Assembly (NCBI GenBank): GCA_963750965.1
Contig: CAVVSK010000010.1
Location: 248,001 to 312,000, forward strand
From: CANKHA01 sp963750965
Lineage (GTDB): Bacteria; Pseudomonadota; Alphaproteobacteria; Rhizobiales; Xanthobacteraceae
Direction of reading: 5' to 3'
Length of the DNA stretch: 64,000 nt
Of this stretch, positions 25,068 through 35,767 are shown one piece after another. Every line of letters begins with the position of its first letter. Position 1 is the stretch's first letter. The notes beneath the pieces were generated by a model. That model worked only from the letters and a program-made list of their open reading frames with translations, did not search any database and was not told the DNA's origin. The position numbers and the translations under genes are program-made.

Positions 25068-28000
25068 ATGGTCGGTTTTTTCATCCAGCGTCCGGTCTTC
25101 GCGTCGGCCATCGCCATGCTCATGGTGCTGGCCGGCGCTATCAGCTATTTCCTGCTGCCCGTCTCGCAGTTTCCCGACATCACGCCGCCGCAGGTCGTCG
25201 TCAGCGCGGTTTATCCCGGCGCCAGCGCGCAGGTCGTGGCCGATACGGTTACGACGCCACTGGAGCAGCAGATCAACGGCGTCGCCGGCATGACCTATAT
25301 GTCGTCGTCGAGCTCTAACGACGGCTCGTCGAACATCACCATCACATTCGATGTCGGCTATCCGCTGAGCATCGCCGCCGTCGATGTGCAGAACCGCGTC
25401 GTCGCAGGCCGCTTCGTCGCTGCCGCCGATCGTCAACCAGGCCGGCGTGACGATCAAGAAGCAGAACCCGAACTTCGTCCTCATCGTCAATCTCGTCTCG
25501 CCGGACGGCTCGGTCGATCCGGTCGCGCTCAGCAACTACGCCTATCTACAGGTGCTCGATCCGCTCAAGCGCGTGCCAGGCGTCGGCGACGTGCAGATCT
25601 TCGGTGAGCGGCGCTATTCGATGCGCGTCTGGCTCGATCCCGACAAGCTCGCCAATCTCGGCATCACCGCCACCGACGTACAGAACGCCGTCGCCGAGCA
25701 GAACATCCAGGTTGCCGCCGGCAAGATCGGCCAGTCGCCCGCGCCGGAGGGTACCGCCTTCGAGATGCAGGTCACCGCCTTCGGGCGGCTCGGCGATCCG
25801 GCGCAGTTCGGTGACATCGTCGTGCGCGCCAATCCCAGCGCCGGCTCGGTGGTGCGGCTGCGCGATGTCGCCCGCGTCGAGCTCGGCGCGCTGCAATATG
25901 CCTCCTCCGGCTTCTTCGGCGCGGACCCCACGGTCGTGCTGGCGATCTATCAGATGCCCGGTTCCAACGCGCTCGACCTGCAGAAGAACATCAAGAACAA
26001 GATGGATGAGCTGTCGAAGCGCTTTCCCAAGGGCATCGAATACGCGATGCATTACGACACGACGCGCTTCGTGTCGGCGGCGATGCGCGACGTGCTGATT
26101 ACGCTTGCCGAGGCGCTGCTGCTGGTCGTCGCGGTCGTGTTCATCTTCCTGCAAAGCTGGCGCACGACGCTCATTCCGATCATCGCCATTCCGGTGTCGC
26201 TGATCGCGACGCTGGCGGTGATGCTGATGCTCGGCTTCTCGCTCAACATGCTGAGCCTGCTCGGCATGGTGCTGGCCATCGGTCTCGTCGTCGATGACGC
26301 GATCGTGGTGGTGGAGAATGTCGAGCGCCAGCTCGAAGCTGGCCTGCGTCCGCTGCGAGCCGCGCGCGCGGCGATGAAAGAAGTCACCGGGCCGATCATC
26401 GCCACCACGGCGGTGCTGATGGCGGTGTTCATCCCGGTCGCCTTCATCCCTGGCGTTGCGGGGCGACTCTACAATCAGTTCGCGCTGACCGTGGCGATCT
26501 CGGTCGGAATTTCCGCCTTCAATTCGCTCACCCTCAGTCCGGCCCTGGCGGCTGCTTTCCTCCGCCATCGCGGCGAGGCGACCTTCGCGCCCTTCCGCTG
26601 GTTCAATTCCGGATTCGAATGGCTGGCGCATCGCTATGCGCAGAGCGTCCGCACCTTGGTTCGTCTGCGCTGGGCTGTGCTCGGACTGTTCGTGGCGACG
26701 GTGGGCGCGACTTATGTGGTCTCCACGCGTATCCCGTCGACCTTCCTGCCGGTGGAGGACCAGGGCTATTTCTTCGTCGTCATCCAGTTGCCGGATGGCG
26801 CCTCGCTGCAACGGACCGACGAGGTTGCGAAGCAGGTACGCGAAGTGCTGATGAACGAGCCTGGCGTCGAGATCGTCGGATCGATCAGCGGCCTGAACTT
26901 CCTGACCAGCGCCGCTCAGTCGAATTCGGCGGTGGAATTCGCCATCCTGAAGCCCTGGGACGAGCGGCCGCCGGAGCAGAATGCCTCCAAGATCGTGGAA
27001 CGGGTGCGTCCGAAGCTGTTCGCGCTTCCCGGCGCGGTCGTGCTGAGCTTCGATCCGCCCTCGATCCCGGGCTTCGGCGCGACCGGCGGCTTCGAATTCC
27101 AGGTTGAGGATCTGACCGGCCGCGGCAGCATAGCGCTCAACGAGGCGACTCAGGCCGTTATCGCGGAAGCGCGCAAGCAGCCGGAGATCAGCCCGCAGCA
27201 GCTCTTCACCTCGTTCAGCACCTCGACGCCGCAGTTCAACTACGATCTCGACCGCAACAAGGCCAAGCTGCTCGGGCTCAATCTGCCGGACGTCTTCAAC
27301 ACGCTGCAGATCTATCTCGGCTCGCTCTATGTCAACGACTTCAACCTGTTCGGCCGCACCTTCCGCGTGACGCTGCAGGCCGACAAGGATGCGCGCGCCT
27401 CGGCGTCCGACCTGTCGCGTCTTTATGTGCGCAACAATACGCGGCGGCATGGTGCCGCTGAGCACGCTCGGCACGCTGAAGCCGACCGTCGGTCCCGAGA
27501 CCGTGCCGCATTACAACAATTATGCCTCCGCCAAGATCAATGGCGGCGCGGCACCCGGCTACAGCTCCGGCCAGGCGGTTGCCGCGATGGAACGCGCCGC
27601 CGCCGCCGCCTTGCCGCGGGACTTCGCCTTCGAATGGACCGGCATCACCTTCCAGGAACTCAAGGCAGGATCGATCGCCACCGTCGTATTCAGTCTCGCG
27701 ATCGTCTTCGTCTTCCTTATCCTCGCGGCGCAATACGAGAGCTGGACCATGCCATTCATGGTTCTGCTGGCGGTGCCGCTGGCGCTGTTCGGTGCACTCC
27801 TCGCGATATGGCTGCGGGGCAGCCAGATCGACGTCTATTCGCAGATCGGCTTCGTGATGCTCATCGGCCTTGCGGCCAAGAACGCGATCCTGATCGTGGA
27901 GTTCGCGCGCCGGCGCCGGGAGGAAGGCCTCGAGATCGTCGAAGCGGCGATGGAGGCGGCGCGTTTGCGGCTGCGGCCGATCCTGATGACCGCCTTCGCC

Positions 28001-28312
28001 TTCATCCTCGGCGTCGTGCCGCTGATGCTCGCGACTGGCGCGGGCGCCGCGAGCCGCCAGTCCATCGGCACCACGGTGTTCGGCGGCATGCTGGCGGCCA
28101 CCATTCTCACACTCGTATTCGTGCCGGTCTTCTACGCGGTGATCGAACAATGGCGGGAGCGCCGTTCGAGCGGCATTCCCGCTGGCGGCGCATGGCGGGC
28201 AAGCCATGCAGCCGGCGGAATAAAAAGGAGAGTAACGTTATGCGCAATTGGAAAATTGGTATCGCCACCGCCGCAGCTGTTGCAACGGTCGCCGCCTCCA
28301 TCATCGTATTGA
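25068..28312 (+). pseudogene. RND efflux pump, HAE1 family permease, split by two frameshifts
   Basis: Three overlapping frames make up one AcrB-like permease: 25068 to about 25410 (N-terminal FFIQRPVFASAIAM, LPVSQFPDITPP), about 25410 to 27440 (porter domains and helices, GLVVDDAIVVVENV), and about 27440 to 28312 (GGMVPLSTLG to the last helices, LIGLAAKNAILIVEF). The joins restore NRV-SQAASSLPP and RNNT-GGMVPLS without loss of residues; both shifts look like single extra bases. The repaired length is about 1,050 residues, as usual. The exact C-terminus is uncertain because the third frame overruns the next gene's start. Proton-driven export of drugs or toxic compounds is expected. Confidence 0.85.
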
Positions 28313-29379
28313 GCAAAGACGGTCCGCGCGTCGGCGACCCGGCCGGCGCGGCGACGCCCAACCCCGCGATGATGGCCATGCCGGTCCCGGTGGCGAAAAT
28401 CGTCAGGAAGACGGTTCCCGATCTACCTGGACTATTCGGCACGCACGGAATCGATCCGCAGCATCGCACTGCAGTCCAAGGTCTCCGGCTATATAAAGCA
28501 GCAGTACGTTGCGGACGGGGCGGACGTCGAAGCAAGGGCGATCTGCTCTACACCATCGATCCGCGCGATTATCAGGCGTCGCTCGATAACGCCAGGGCGC
28601 AGTTGCAGCGCGACGAGGCGGCGCTCAGTTATGCGCGCGGTAATCTCGATCGCGGGTCATCACTGGCCAAGAGCGGCTTCCTCGCCAAGGATACCTTCGA
28701 TCAGCGCAACAGCGCGGTCGGACAGGGCGAAGCGACGCTGGCGATGTCGCAGGCTGCGGTGCGGACGGCCGAACTCAACCTCGGCTATACGCACATCCGG
28801 GCGCCCTTTGCCGGGCGGCTCGGCCGCAATCAGGCGCCGGTCGGCACCCTGATCACGGCGGGTGGCGCGCCATTGAACACGCTGGTGCAGCTCAACCCGG
28901 TCTACGTCACTTTCAATCCGAGCGAGGCGGATCTAGCCCAAATCCAGAAGGCGCGTGCGGCGGGCAAGGTAGAAGCCGAGGTTCTGCTTCCCGGTGAAAC
29001 GAAAGCGAGCCACTTCGGCGAGCTGAGCTTCCTGGACAATACGGTCGACCGTTCGACCGGCACAATCCTCGCGCGCGCGACCATTGACAACAGCGATCTT
29101 CGCCTGCTGCCCGGCCAATATGTCCGTATCCGGCTGACGATCGGGATAGAGCCCGATGCCCTGATGGTGCCGCAGGCGGCATTGGGCTCGAGCCAGCTCG
29201 GCAAATACGTCTACGTCGTCGGCAAGGATAACAAGGTCGACCAGCGTCTTGTTTCGCTCGGCGCCACCGACGGCGCTCTGGTGATGGTCCGCAGCGGCAT
29301 CAGCGGCGATGAGAAGGTGATCAGCGGCAATCTGCAGAAGATCGGCCCCGGCGCCGTGGTGCAGCCGCTGGAGCAGTAA
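28240..29379 (+). pseudogene. RND periplasmic adaptor (membrane fusion protein), with a compensated frameshift pair
   Basis: A 380-codon frame for an AcrA/MexE-like adaptor. It has a signal/anchor helix (GIATAAAVATVAASIIVLS), barrel-sandwich halves flanking a long alpha-hairpin (residues about 115-180), then DTGT-type beta barrel (DRSTGTILARATIDN). Between 28420 and about 28533 the frame is wrong: the neighbouring frame there encodes the expected IYLDYSARTESIRS, LQSKVSGYIKQQYVADGADV segment. So one base is extra near 28420 and one is missing near 28533, probably a C before AAGGGCGAT. About 36 residues are scrambled in the reading as given. AGGAGAG precedes ATG 28240. Partner of the upstream pump; no outer-membrane channel gene is nearby. 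Confidence 0.85.
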
Positions 29380-29409
29380 CCCTAGGCCGTTCCCCCACGG
29401 CCAGCTCTG

Positions 29410-29448
29410 AACGCGCCGTTACTCGTGCGAGTGCGGCGCGTTTATCTT
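29410..29448 (+). terminator. probable terminator of the RND operon
   Basis: AACGCGCCG / CGGCGCGTT, a perfect 9-bp stem (29410-29418 with 29434-29442) with a 15-base loop that can itself pair (ACTCG/CGAGT), followed by TATCTT. It lies 31 bases after the adaptor stop codon. Confidence 0.6.
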
Positions 29449-29505
29449 GATAGCGCACCGTTGCCAGACGGCTGCGATCTCGGAACGCGTGCGGCTCCGT
29501 CAGGT

Positions 29506-29781
29506 TCAGATCGTCGTGCGCAATGTGGCGCGAAACTTCCTGTCGCGCTTGATATGCCATTCGAGACTCATGGCTTCGTTGCGGGTCGTGCAGTTTTCGG
29601 AATAAAGCAGACGCCAGTCGCGCCCGCGCGTCGACTTGGCGCCGGCGCCGGAATTGTGCCGCCGAAGACGCCTTTCCAAATCGGTGGTCCAGCCGACATA
29701 GGTACGACGTTCATCTTTGCGCCGGCTTCCCAGCACGTAGACGAAAAAATCCTTTTGCTGATTTATGGGCTGCTTCGCCAT
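29506..29781 (-). CDS. GIY-YIG nuclease family protein
   Basis: A 91-residue single-domain GIY-YIG protein. FFVYVLGSRRKDERRTYVGWTTD contains the two motif strands (here VYV...TYVG), followed by LERRLRRHNSG and a conserved Glu in NEAMSLEWHIKRD. Size and pattern match the UPF0213-like group of stand-alone proteins of unknown role; nuclease activity is not established for the group. It is monocistronic on the minus strand. Confidence 0.88.
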   Translation of the reverse strand: MAKQPINQQKDFFVYVLGSRRKDERRTYVGWTTDLERRLRRHNSGAGAKSTRGRDWRLLYSENCTTRNEAMSLEWHIKRDRKFRATLRTTI

Positions 29782-29916
29782 CGCCCGGGCCTTTCCGATA
29801 CTCGGGAGTGTGCGGGGAAAGCCTTACTGACGGGTAACCGGAACCGCGAAGCTCGAGTCCCCGCCGGTGCGGCAATGCGCCCGACATAGGCCGCGTGGGT
29901 TGTCGAGGAGGAGGGT

Positions 29917-29951
29917 GACGCGAAGCCGGCCGTCCAAAGCGGCTTCGCGTC
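29917..29951. terminator. strong inverted repeat, possible terminator
   Basis: Perfect 12-bp stem GACGCGAAGCCG / CGGCTTCGCGTC with an 11-base loop, 12 bases beyond the end of the small exported protein gene at 29963. A TTTAAT run follows on the plus strand only, so termination of the minus-strand transcript would rely on the hairpin. Confidence 0.5.
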
Positions 29952-29962
29952 TTTAATCAGTG

Positions 29963-30220
29963 TTAGCAGGAAATCGCCGTCGCTTCGCCGCCAACGGGTC
30001 CGGAGACCTTGCAGTCCATTCCGACTTTCAGCATTTCTCGGGTGCCGGCTGCACCTTTGATCGTGACCTTCGTGCGCTTGCCTGAAATCTCATATTTCTT
30101 GCCGCCGACGGTAATCTTGTCGCGGCCATCCCAGGCGGTAACCTTGTCGGCGAGCGCGGGCCCGATTGCCACCGTTGTCACGAAGCCAGCTGCTACAAGG
30201 GCGAGTACTGTCTTGTTCAC
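29963..30220 (-). CDS. small exported protein
   Basis: An 85-residue exported protein. The signal peptide is about 1-24 (VNKTVLALVAAGFVTTVAIG, cleavage after ALA-D), and the mature domain of about 60 residues is basic and beta-rich, with two Cys (DCKVSG and the C-terminal SC) likely joined. GTG 30220 is chosen because GGAGG lies five bases upstream; ATG 30232 is a four-codon longer option that would place the ribosome site inside the gene. No family recognised. Confidence 0.65.
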   Translation of the reverse strand: MNKTVLALVAAGFVTTVAIGPALADKVTAWDGRDKITVGGKKYEISGKRTKVTIKGAAGTREMLKVGMDCKVSGPVGGEATAISC

Positions 30221-30470
30221 GGTTTCCTCCATCTTTTGTTTTTGCCGAATGTTCGACGCTATCATTATACCTAAGCTTAAAAAGCCGACAATGGCGGCAA
30301 TGGTGCGGTGCAACCGCCCCGGACGGCCGCAGACAACGCAACAAATCGGGGAAGAAACTCCCCCTTCCGTCAAAACCGGAAACGCCTAAAGAGGCTGATT
30401 TTATGGGGGGCACGACCGATCAGGCCGGTCATCCTGCACGGAGCGGCCCGCCGCGCGAAGGCTGGCTTTG

Positions 30471-30707
30471 CTAAGCGGCGGCGCTGAGCTCAGCGATTTC
30501 AATGATTGGGACAGAGAACAGTCGGCTTCCAGCAGCGTCCCTGACTTGGACTTCCGCGTTATGCCACTTCTCGAGGTCCGTGCAGCTCAAATCAAGGCTT
30601 AATAGCTGCGCGTGCTCATGCGCATCCTTTGGATCGCGAAAGTATCGGCCGTGAAAATCAAACGATCGGTCGTTAGGTCCTACCAGATCAAAAAACAACC
30701 GCGTCAT
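30471..30707 (-). CDS. DUF6894-like protein
   Basis: A 78-residue protein beginning MTRLFFDLVGPNDRSFDFHGRYFRDPKDAHEHA. This matches the DUF6894 pattern of a Tyr/Phe-rich start, an Asp before a Gly-containing turn, and then an Asp-Ala-containing helix; it continues with a strand carrying VQVRDAAG. Function unknown; such proteins are numerous in Hyphomicrobiales and often stress-linked. ATG 30707 is favoured over the longer frame (to 30812), whose extra part is unlike the family. Confidence 0.7.
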   Translation of the reverse strand: MTRLFFDLVGPNDRSFDFHGRYFRDPKDAHEHAQLLSLDLSCTDLEKWHNAEVQVRDAAGSRLFSVPIIEIAELSAAA

Positions 30708-30873
30708 CGGCGTAGGTCCTCGTGCATTTAAAAAGCGAATTAGCACCTGGTCGGAGGACGGTACGCAGGTTCTTTTGAGTATCGATGAATTTTTGTTTCG
30801 GATTTGAGACAAGTAAGACCCAAAATATAGACGAATTGAGCTTTGTATTCGCCAAAATCGGCTGTAGTGCTAG

Positions 30874-30895
30874 AAAAACCCCGCTGCTGCGGGGC
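30874..30895 (-). terminator. Rho-independent terminator (minus strand)
   Basis: CCCCGC-AGCA-GCGGGG followed on the minus strand by TTTTT. It lies about 85 bases beyond the end of the sulfotransferase-TPR gene and closes the 31-37 kb leftward polysaccharide genes. Confidence 0.85.
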
Positions 30896-30979
30896 TTCTG
30901 AGCCTCCACGCCGCCGCTGTGGAGCGCTCGCCGACATCCAACATAAATTGCCTGCGTGGCTTCAACGCTTGAGACAGCG

Positions 30980-32454
30980 TCATGCTGGCGATCGATGCGA
31001 GCCCGGCTTGAGCATCAGGCGGCCAGCGACATTGACCAGGCGCAGCCACAACCTGAAGCGCGGACGGTCCGGAGCTAGCGCAGCGGCGGCTTGCGCCGTT
31101 TTGTGTGCCTCTGCCAGATGACCCCGCAGCAGATGAGCCTGGCTTAACCGATACTGAGCGGCAGCATTTGAAGGATTACGCCGCACCACTTCACGATAGC
31201 GATCTTCTGCTTTGCGCGGGCTTCTCCAGATCGCGAACCGGTTCTTGTGTGCGGTTTTGTTGGCTTTCATGTGCTGGATCGCCAACGCCACGGCATTGAG
31301 GAAACAACCCAGGCTTCGGACGGTGGCCTGGTCGAAATTTGAGGAGATCGGCTGCCCGCCTTCCGCAACAGCGAAAGTTCCCTGATGGTAGACGTCCCGC
31401 AGCCATCCGAGATTGGCCGGGAGGGGCGGGCGATGAACTTCAGGCGGATATTGATTTTTCTCCAGCTTTTGGAGTTCGGACGCCATGCCGGCCAGCACAC
31501 CCTTGATTGAGTTTATGGTGGATTGGCCCCAGCGTGGCACGGAAGCAGGCTTCGGATCGGCGGGACCAAAAACTTCTTCGCCAATTATTTGGTTCAGCCA
31601 CTTGATATCCGCCGATATCTCGGGCTCGTGTTCGAGATAATGGCTTGGGTCAATCGCAAATCGTTCCCCCGCGATCCCGACGATATACAGGTGAAATCCG
31701 AATGCCCGCGCGCGATTGGCAGCGACGACTTGATCAAGACCGGGACCGCCGCGTTTGTTTCGCTCAGGATCACAGCCGCCTCGTGTGACATCGACTGGTT
31801 TGCGTGCTCCACATTAAGAGTTCGTGCTAACTCGGGGGGCTCGCCGATCGCGGCGAGGAAATCGGAGATCAGGTCGCCCCCGATGAAACGGCGACGGTCG
31901 AAGATGCGGATGTCCACATTCTCGCGGCCGAACGCGTCAATGTACGTCTGCAACTTGTTGCGATATTCCGGCAAGGGCAGTTTCCTGCGCGGATTATCCA
32001 AGGTGGAGCCGCTTTTCAGCCGCTGCAAAAACGCACTGTTGGCGTATTCATAGTGATCGCGTACATAAACGATGATACGGTAGTCGGCGGCAGAGGGCCC
32101 GAGCAGCGCCTTCAGCCGCTCGATCTCGGCCGCGGATAGGTCGGAAAGCCCTTCGCCGGAAATGACCATCTTCCCGGAAACGTTTCGTTCCAACGCCTTT
32201 TTTATCCGGAAGCCAATCGAAGAGTTGAAGGAAGCGGTTTTCTCGGGCGTATCGAGATGCCGCAGAAGGTTTCGAGGGATTTTATGCGGGTTCTCCCTGA
32301 GCAGCGAGATCAGGGGAGTTCCGTGGTTTGGACCGAAAGGCAGCGAATTGATGCCGTGCGCCAGAAGGATGGCGCGGTTGTCGGACAGGGCATACTGGAT
32401 CGACTTGGTGCCCGTCTTGGGCACCCCGATGTGGATGTAGAATTTCGCTCGCAT
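30980..32454 (-). pseudogene. sulfotransferase with C-terminal TPR region, split by a frameshift near 31709
   Basis: The first frame (start ATG 32454) encodes a sulfotransferase fold: PAPS loop IHIGVPKTGTKSI at 6-18, then VISGEGLSD and YRIIVYVRDHYEY (3'-phosphate site). Around 31705-31713 the frame must move (one base missing in a GCGCGCGGG run) to continue as FGFHLYIVGIAGERFAIDP, HYLEHEPEISADIKWLN and then the second open frame. That frame ends in a tetratricopeptide-like unit (AAQYRLSQAHLLRGHLAEAHKTAQAA). The repaired protein is about 490 residues. It would transfer sulfate to a glycan hydroxyl. The TPR tail is unusual and may bind partners. It is first in line before the terminator of this cluster. 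Confidence 0.7.
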
Positions 32455-32744
32455 GGCGCTCCATATACCGCGCTAAGCCGCCCGCCCGCAACGGCGACGC
32501 CCAATTCCGCTTTGGCTGCCGTATTCAGGCCGCGTACTTAAGCCGTCTGTCGCCGCGACGCGTGATGCTTGCGGATCGTCGGCGCGAATCATCCCGCCAA
32601 TTGTCACATGGCCCCGAACTTAACAATGATTTTCTGGCCCTGAATGAAAATGCATCCAACCACCAATCACTTAGGTCACGGCCTTGGTGCGCCGGCCTGC
32701 TGCGCACATGGTGAAAACCGCGGCAGCTTCGGAGCCAGCGAGCG

Positions 32745-33512
32745 CTATTGGAAACGGGCGCGGTACTGCTGAACGACGGCATGATAGAATTCAATGTCAG
32801 TATGCGCGATCCGCTTAACTTCGGCGAGTTCGGCGGCGGTAAACTGCAGGGGATCACGACCGCTTTGGGCCGCCGTGTCGTTCGCCTGGTCTGAGGTCTT
32901 CGACTCCGGAACCCCCGCTTGCGGTAGGTTCGAATAATTTTCGGAGGTGCTCTGAGCGAGCCCTGCCAACTGAACGCGTTGCTCGGCGGTATTGAGCATT
33001 AAGGGGACGTGAACATTCGTCGACATGATTCGATTGAAGACCTTGATTCCTTGAGGCAGCGCGTTGGTCAGGAAAAAGAAATCGAGGTCGTCCAGAGAAT
33101 GTCCATCCATATGGATGACCTGAGCGTCACCAATATTTGGCTGTGAGGCGAAATCGACGATCGTCATTTTTCCGGACGCGATGTCCTTCCCTACACTGCG
33201 CGCTCTCTCCATGAAATATACGTGTTTGAATTGCGAAATGATCCGCTCGACCGGTTCACGGAAGCAGGTTGCGAATTTTTGGTCCGCGAACACCTTCTTG
33301 TATTTCGATAGGTAGAAATGGCCGTGGATATAGTCGAACTTGCTTAAGATGAACTCCTTGTGCCGCAGGATGAGGTCTTCTTCGCCCGGCCGCATCACCA
33401 CGTTGGCATAGCTCGGATCGTAATCGTAGAGCATGCGGCGATGGCAGCTGGCGTCGAATGCGTGGGCCAGGCTGGTACCGGCGGTTTTCGGGATATGGAC
33501 GAAGATGATCAT
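32745..33512 (-). CDS. sulfotransferase family 2-like protein
   Basis: A 255-residue protein with the PAPS-binding start MIIFVHIPKTAGTSLAHAF (residues 1-19) and the second motif CFREPVERIISQFKHVYF (3'-phosphate binding, Arg and Ser spaced as in carbohydrate sulfotransferases). The C-terminal 60 residues are hydrophilic. It probably acts on a surface polysaccharide, given the flanking sulfotransferase and glycosyltransferase genes. ATG 33512 starts at the first beta strand; a TTG four codons upstream is possible. The ribosome site is weak. Confidence 0.82.
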   Translation of the reverse strand: MIIFVHIPKTAGTSLAHAFDASCHRRMLYDYDPSYANVVMRPGEEDLILRHKEFILSKFDYIHGHFYLSKYKKVFADQKFATCFREPVERIISQFKHVYFMERARSVGKDIASGKMTIVDFASQPNIGDAQVIHMDGHSLDDLDFFFLTNALPQGIKVFNRIMSTNVHVPLMLNTAEQRVQLAGLAQSTSENYSNLPQAGVPESKTSDQANDTAAQSGRDPLQFTAAELAEVKRIAHTDIEFYHAVVQQYRARFQ

Positions 33513-33696
33513 TTCTTGTTGCAAAGCTCGTTATCGAAAACAAATGCAATACACCGCGGTCGGGCCTTGTTTGATGCTGCGGTAGGCCGGTATTTGCATC
33601 GCTTGCCGGTTCAAAAGCAACATCATTATGATTATGCCCCTTGGCTGCGTTCCCCGCTGAGCAGACCCAGTGCGAAAAGCGGCCGCCTTTTGCATC

Positions 33697-35601
33697 CTAC
33701 GCATGATCGATTATGAATTTGGCGGCATTTTCGAGGTCGCTGGTATCTGTGTGGCTCTTGGATTTTACCGCATTTGCGTAGCGTCTCTGAAGGTCCGGCG
33801 ATAATTCCACGGCCTGCCTGATTGCATCGCATAAGCCATCAATGGTCATGGCGCTCGGAATGAGATTGTCGCTTTGGCTCTTGAGCCAGGCGGCAGACCG
33901 TCCTGGCGTTTGATAAGTGACCGAGGCAAGGCCGTAACTGGCCATCTGAAAATGGATGATGCCAGGATGCGGAGTGGAGATCAGGGAAATACCGACGTCG
34001 CCGAGCAGGAGAGATTCCTCATACTCACGCAACGGCATCTTAGCTATCATCTCGATCTCGCAACCTGCGGCCAGTTGAACGGGAAGACGCGGCAGCATCG
34101 AGCCGATGCCCTGGAACACCCACGTCTCGCTATCGAGATAGCCTTGCGCGATCGCCTTCTTGATCGCGTGCACAATAATGCCAAATTCATTACGGGCTCC
34201 AAGTGATTCCGGCCTCGCGTATATGACCAGGCGCTTCTTGTCCTTGACCTTATGTACGGCGTGGAATGTGTTCCAGTCCCACGGCATAGGCTTGATGACA
34301 TTTTCGAACGTGGCGTATTTGTAGTGCGGATCGGAAACCGGTTTGACGGACGCGTAGTCTCTGAAGAATTCATAGAGCTTTCTGGAGTTGTAAATGGCGA
34401 CATGCGGAAGGTTGAACGCCGATTGCTTGAATGTCCTGAGAGTGCCGGCAGGATGAAAGTCCGGTTCGTAATCCTGTATGAAGAAAACAGGCGAAACGTT
34501 CAGCTGCTTCGCCGCATAGCTCGCCACAAAGTGCGTTTCCGCGCAAAAGGAGATCACCCCGTAATCGCCACCCACCTCGATGCGGCGGCTTTCTTGCAGA
34601 AGATGATAGCTTGAAAACAGCTCGGCCAGATCCGGCGCTTCCTTGCAGACTATTTTGAGATTGGTTTCGAAGTGTTCCCGCGTTTGGTTCTTCCTGACGA
34701 GAACCAGTTTAAGCTCGCCTTGCTGAAGCCGCTTCACAATCTTCAGAAATTTAAAAAAGGCGAGATAGCCGCCAAAAAAAATCTCGGGGTCAAAATACGG
34801 AACAAAAACCAAGTAGCCTTTGCCGGCCCCGCGCTTCTCGATCGTTATCGCTTCCATCAGGAAGTCGAGTTGCAAAACATATTCGATTTCGATCGCATTG
34901 GAGAGGCCGGGCACCCGCTGTTCGAGTTGCAGGGTCCTCAGCATGGTCCCTGGGTGTTCGCGTTCCAGCCATTCGCTATCTTCCTTTTCCTTCTCGAACG
35001 CGGCCACCGAGGTGAAATTGCGGCCCTCGTTGACGCCGTAGAGCACAAAATGATGGAAGCCCGATATCAGGTCGCCTCTCTGAACGACGGCGTCCACTTC
35101 AGGATAAGCTCTGCGGTAGGTTTCCTCCGAGAAGGCAGGAGTTGGTGAAATCGGCATGTCGCAAGAGCACTGAACATAGTAGTCCAGCGGCGAGATATAT
35201 TTCTTCCCGTCAATCAAATATTTTGAAGCCACGAAATTCTGGTCGATCGCAAGCATCAGAGCTCGCCAATGCACGCATTGGTCGGGCGTGGGAATTTCAT
35301 ATTTTGAAAACAACCTCTGAAACTTGCTTGGATAGATCAGATATCCAAATTCTTTGTCGTTTTTGATCAGTCGATTGTAAACTTTCGGATTTACCGTTCG
35401 AAAGAAGAGTTCCGAAAAGCCGGCGTGCGGATCGTGGCCCATGCGGCCGCCGATGCGTAGGTAGAAGTCGAGCGGGTTCTCGTTCTCTCGTTTCAATTCC
35501 TTAAAGGCAGTGCCGTATGTCTCGACATACCATTGCGCATCAAACGTGCTTGCAATTCTGTTGAGATTTTTGGTCCTCCAATAGTAACCAGATCGAGCCA
35601 T
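33697..35601 (-). CDS. WsaF-like glycosyltransferase (GT4 family)
   Basis: A 634-residue glycosyltransferase. The N-terminal 230 residues hold two repeats of the surface-glycan motif FDAxWYxxxYG ... PLDFYLRIGGRMGHDPHAGF (second copy around SPLDYYVQCSCDMPISPTPAFSEE). The C-terminal part is a GT-B fold with VPYFDPEIFFGGY, the FFIQDYEPDFHPAG motif of rhamnan synthase WsaF and its relatives, a nucleotide-site VIYARPESLGARNEFG, and SLLLGDVGISLISTPHPG. It most likely adds a deoxyhexose or similar sugar in O-chain or capsule synthesis. The coding DNA is noticeably more AT-rich than the flanking metabolic genes. Confidence 0.82.
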   Translation of the reverse strand: MARSGYYWRTKNLNRIASTFDAQWYVETYGTAFKELKRENENPLDFYLRIGGRMGHDPHAGFSELFFRTVNPKVYNRLIKNDKEFGYLIYPSKFQRLFSKYEIPTPDQCVHWRALMLAIDQNFVASKYLIDGKKYISPLDYYVQCSCDMPISPTPAFSEETYRRAYPEVDAVVQRGDLISGFHHFVLYGVNEGRNFTSVAAFEKEKEDSEWLEREHPGTMLRTLQLEQRVPGLSNAIEIEYVLQLDFLMEAITIEKRGAGKGYLVFVPYFDPEIFFGGYLAFFKFLKIVKRLQQGELKLVLVRKNQTREHFETNLKIVCKEAPDLAELFSSYHLLQESRRIEVGGDYGVISFCAETHFVASYAAKQLNVSPVFFIQDYEPDFHPAGTLRTFKQSAFNLPHVAIYNSRKLYEFFRDYASVKPVSDPHYKYATFENVIKPMPWDWNTFHAVHKVKDKKRLVIYARPESLGARNEFGIIVHAIKKAIAQGYLDSETWVFQGIGSMLPRLPVQLAAGCEIEMIAKMPLREYEESLLLGDVGISLISTPHPGIIHFQMASYGLASVTYQTPGRSAAWLKSQSDNLIPSAMTIDGLCDAIRQAVELSPDLQRRYANAVKSKSHTDTSDLENAAKFIIDHA

Positions 35602-35767
35602 AGCTTGCAGTTCCTACGAGGAATTTGAGTTTAGTGTTTTTGACGCCCGGCCGAAATTTCAGCTTCTCTTGCATTCTCGGGTGCCCGTTGGAAGACGTTT
35701 TTATACACATAGCCTGCTCTCGAAGGGCATAACGTCCATTGATTCTCCACCGCGGCCGCGACCAGTT

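Noticed and set aside
25546..27474. A 642-codon minus-strand frame opposite the RND pump
   Set aside because: Its Arg/His/Asp-rich composition mirrors the pump's codons; it has no motifs. It is a shadow frame caused by high GC at third positions.
27341..28207. Long minus-strand frame opposite the pump's last third
   Set aside because: Same shadow effect, with repetitive Arg/His/Glu composition and no ribosome site.
25384..29379. A 1,331-codon frame that looks like a pump-adaptor fusion protein
   Set aside because: The pump part leaves this frame near 27440 and its true C-terminus lies in the next frame; the fusion is an accident of a frameshift. The adaptor has its own ATG and ribosome site at 28240.
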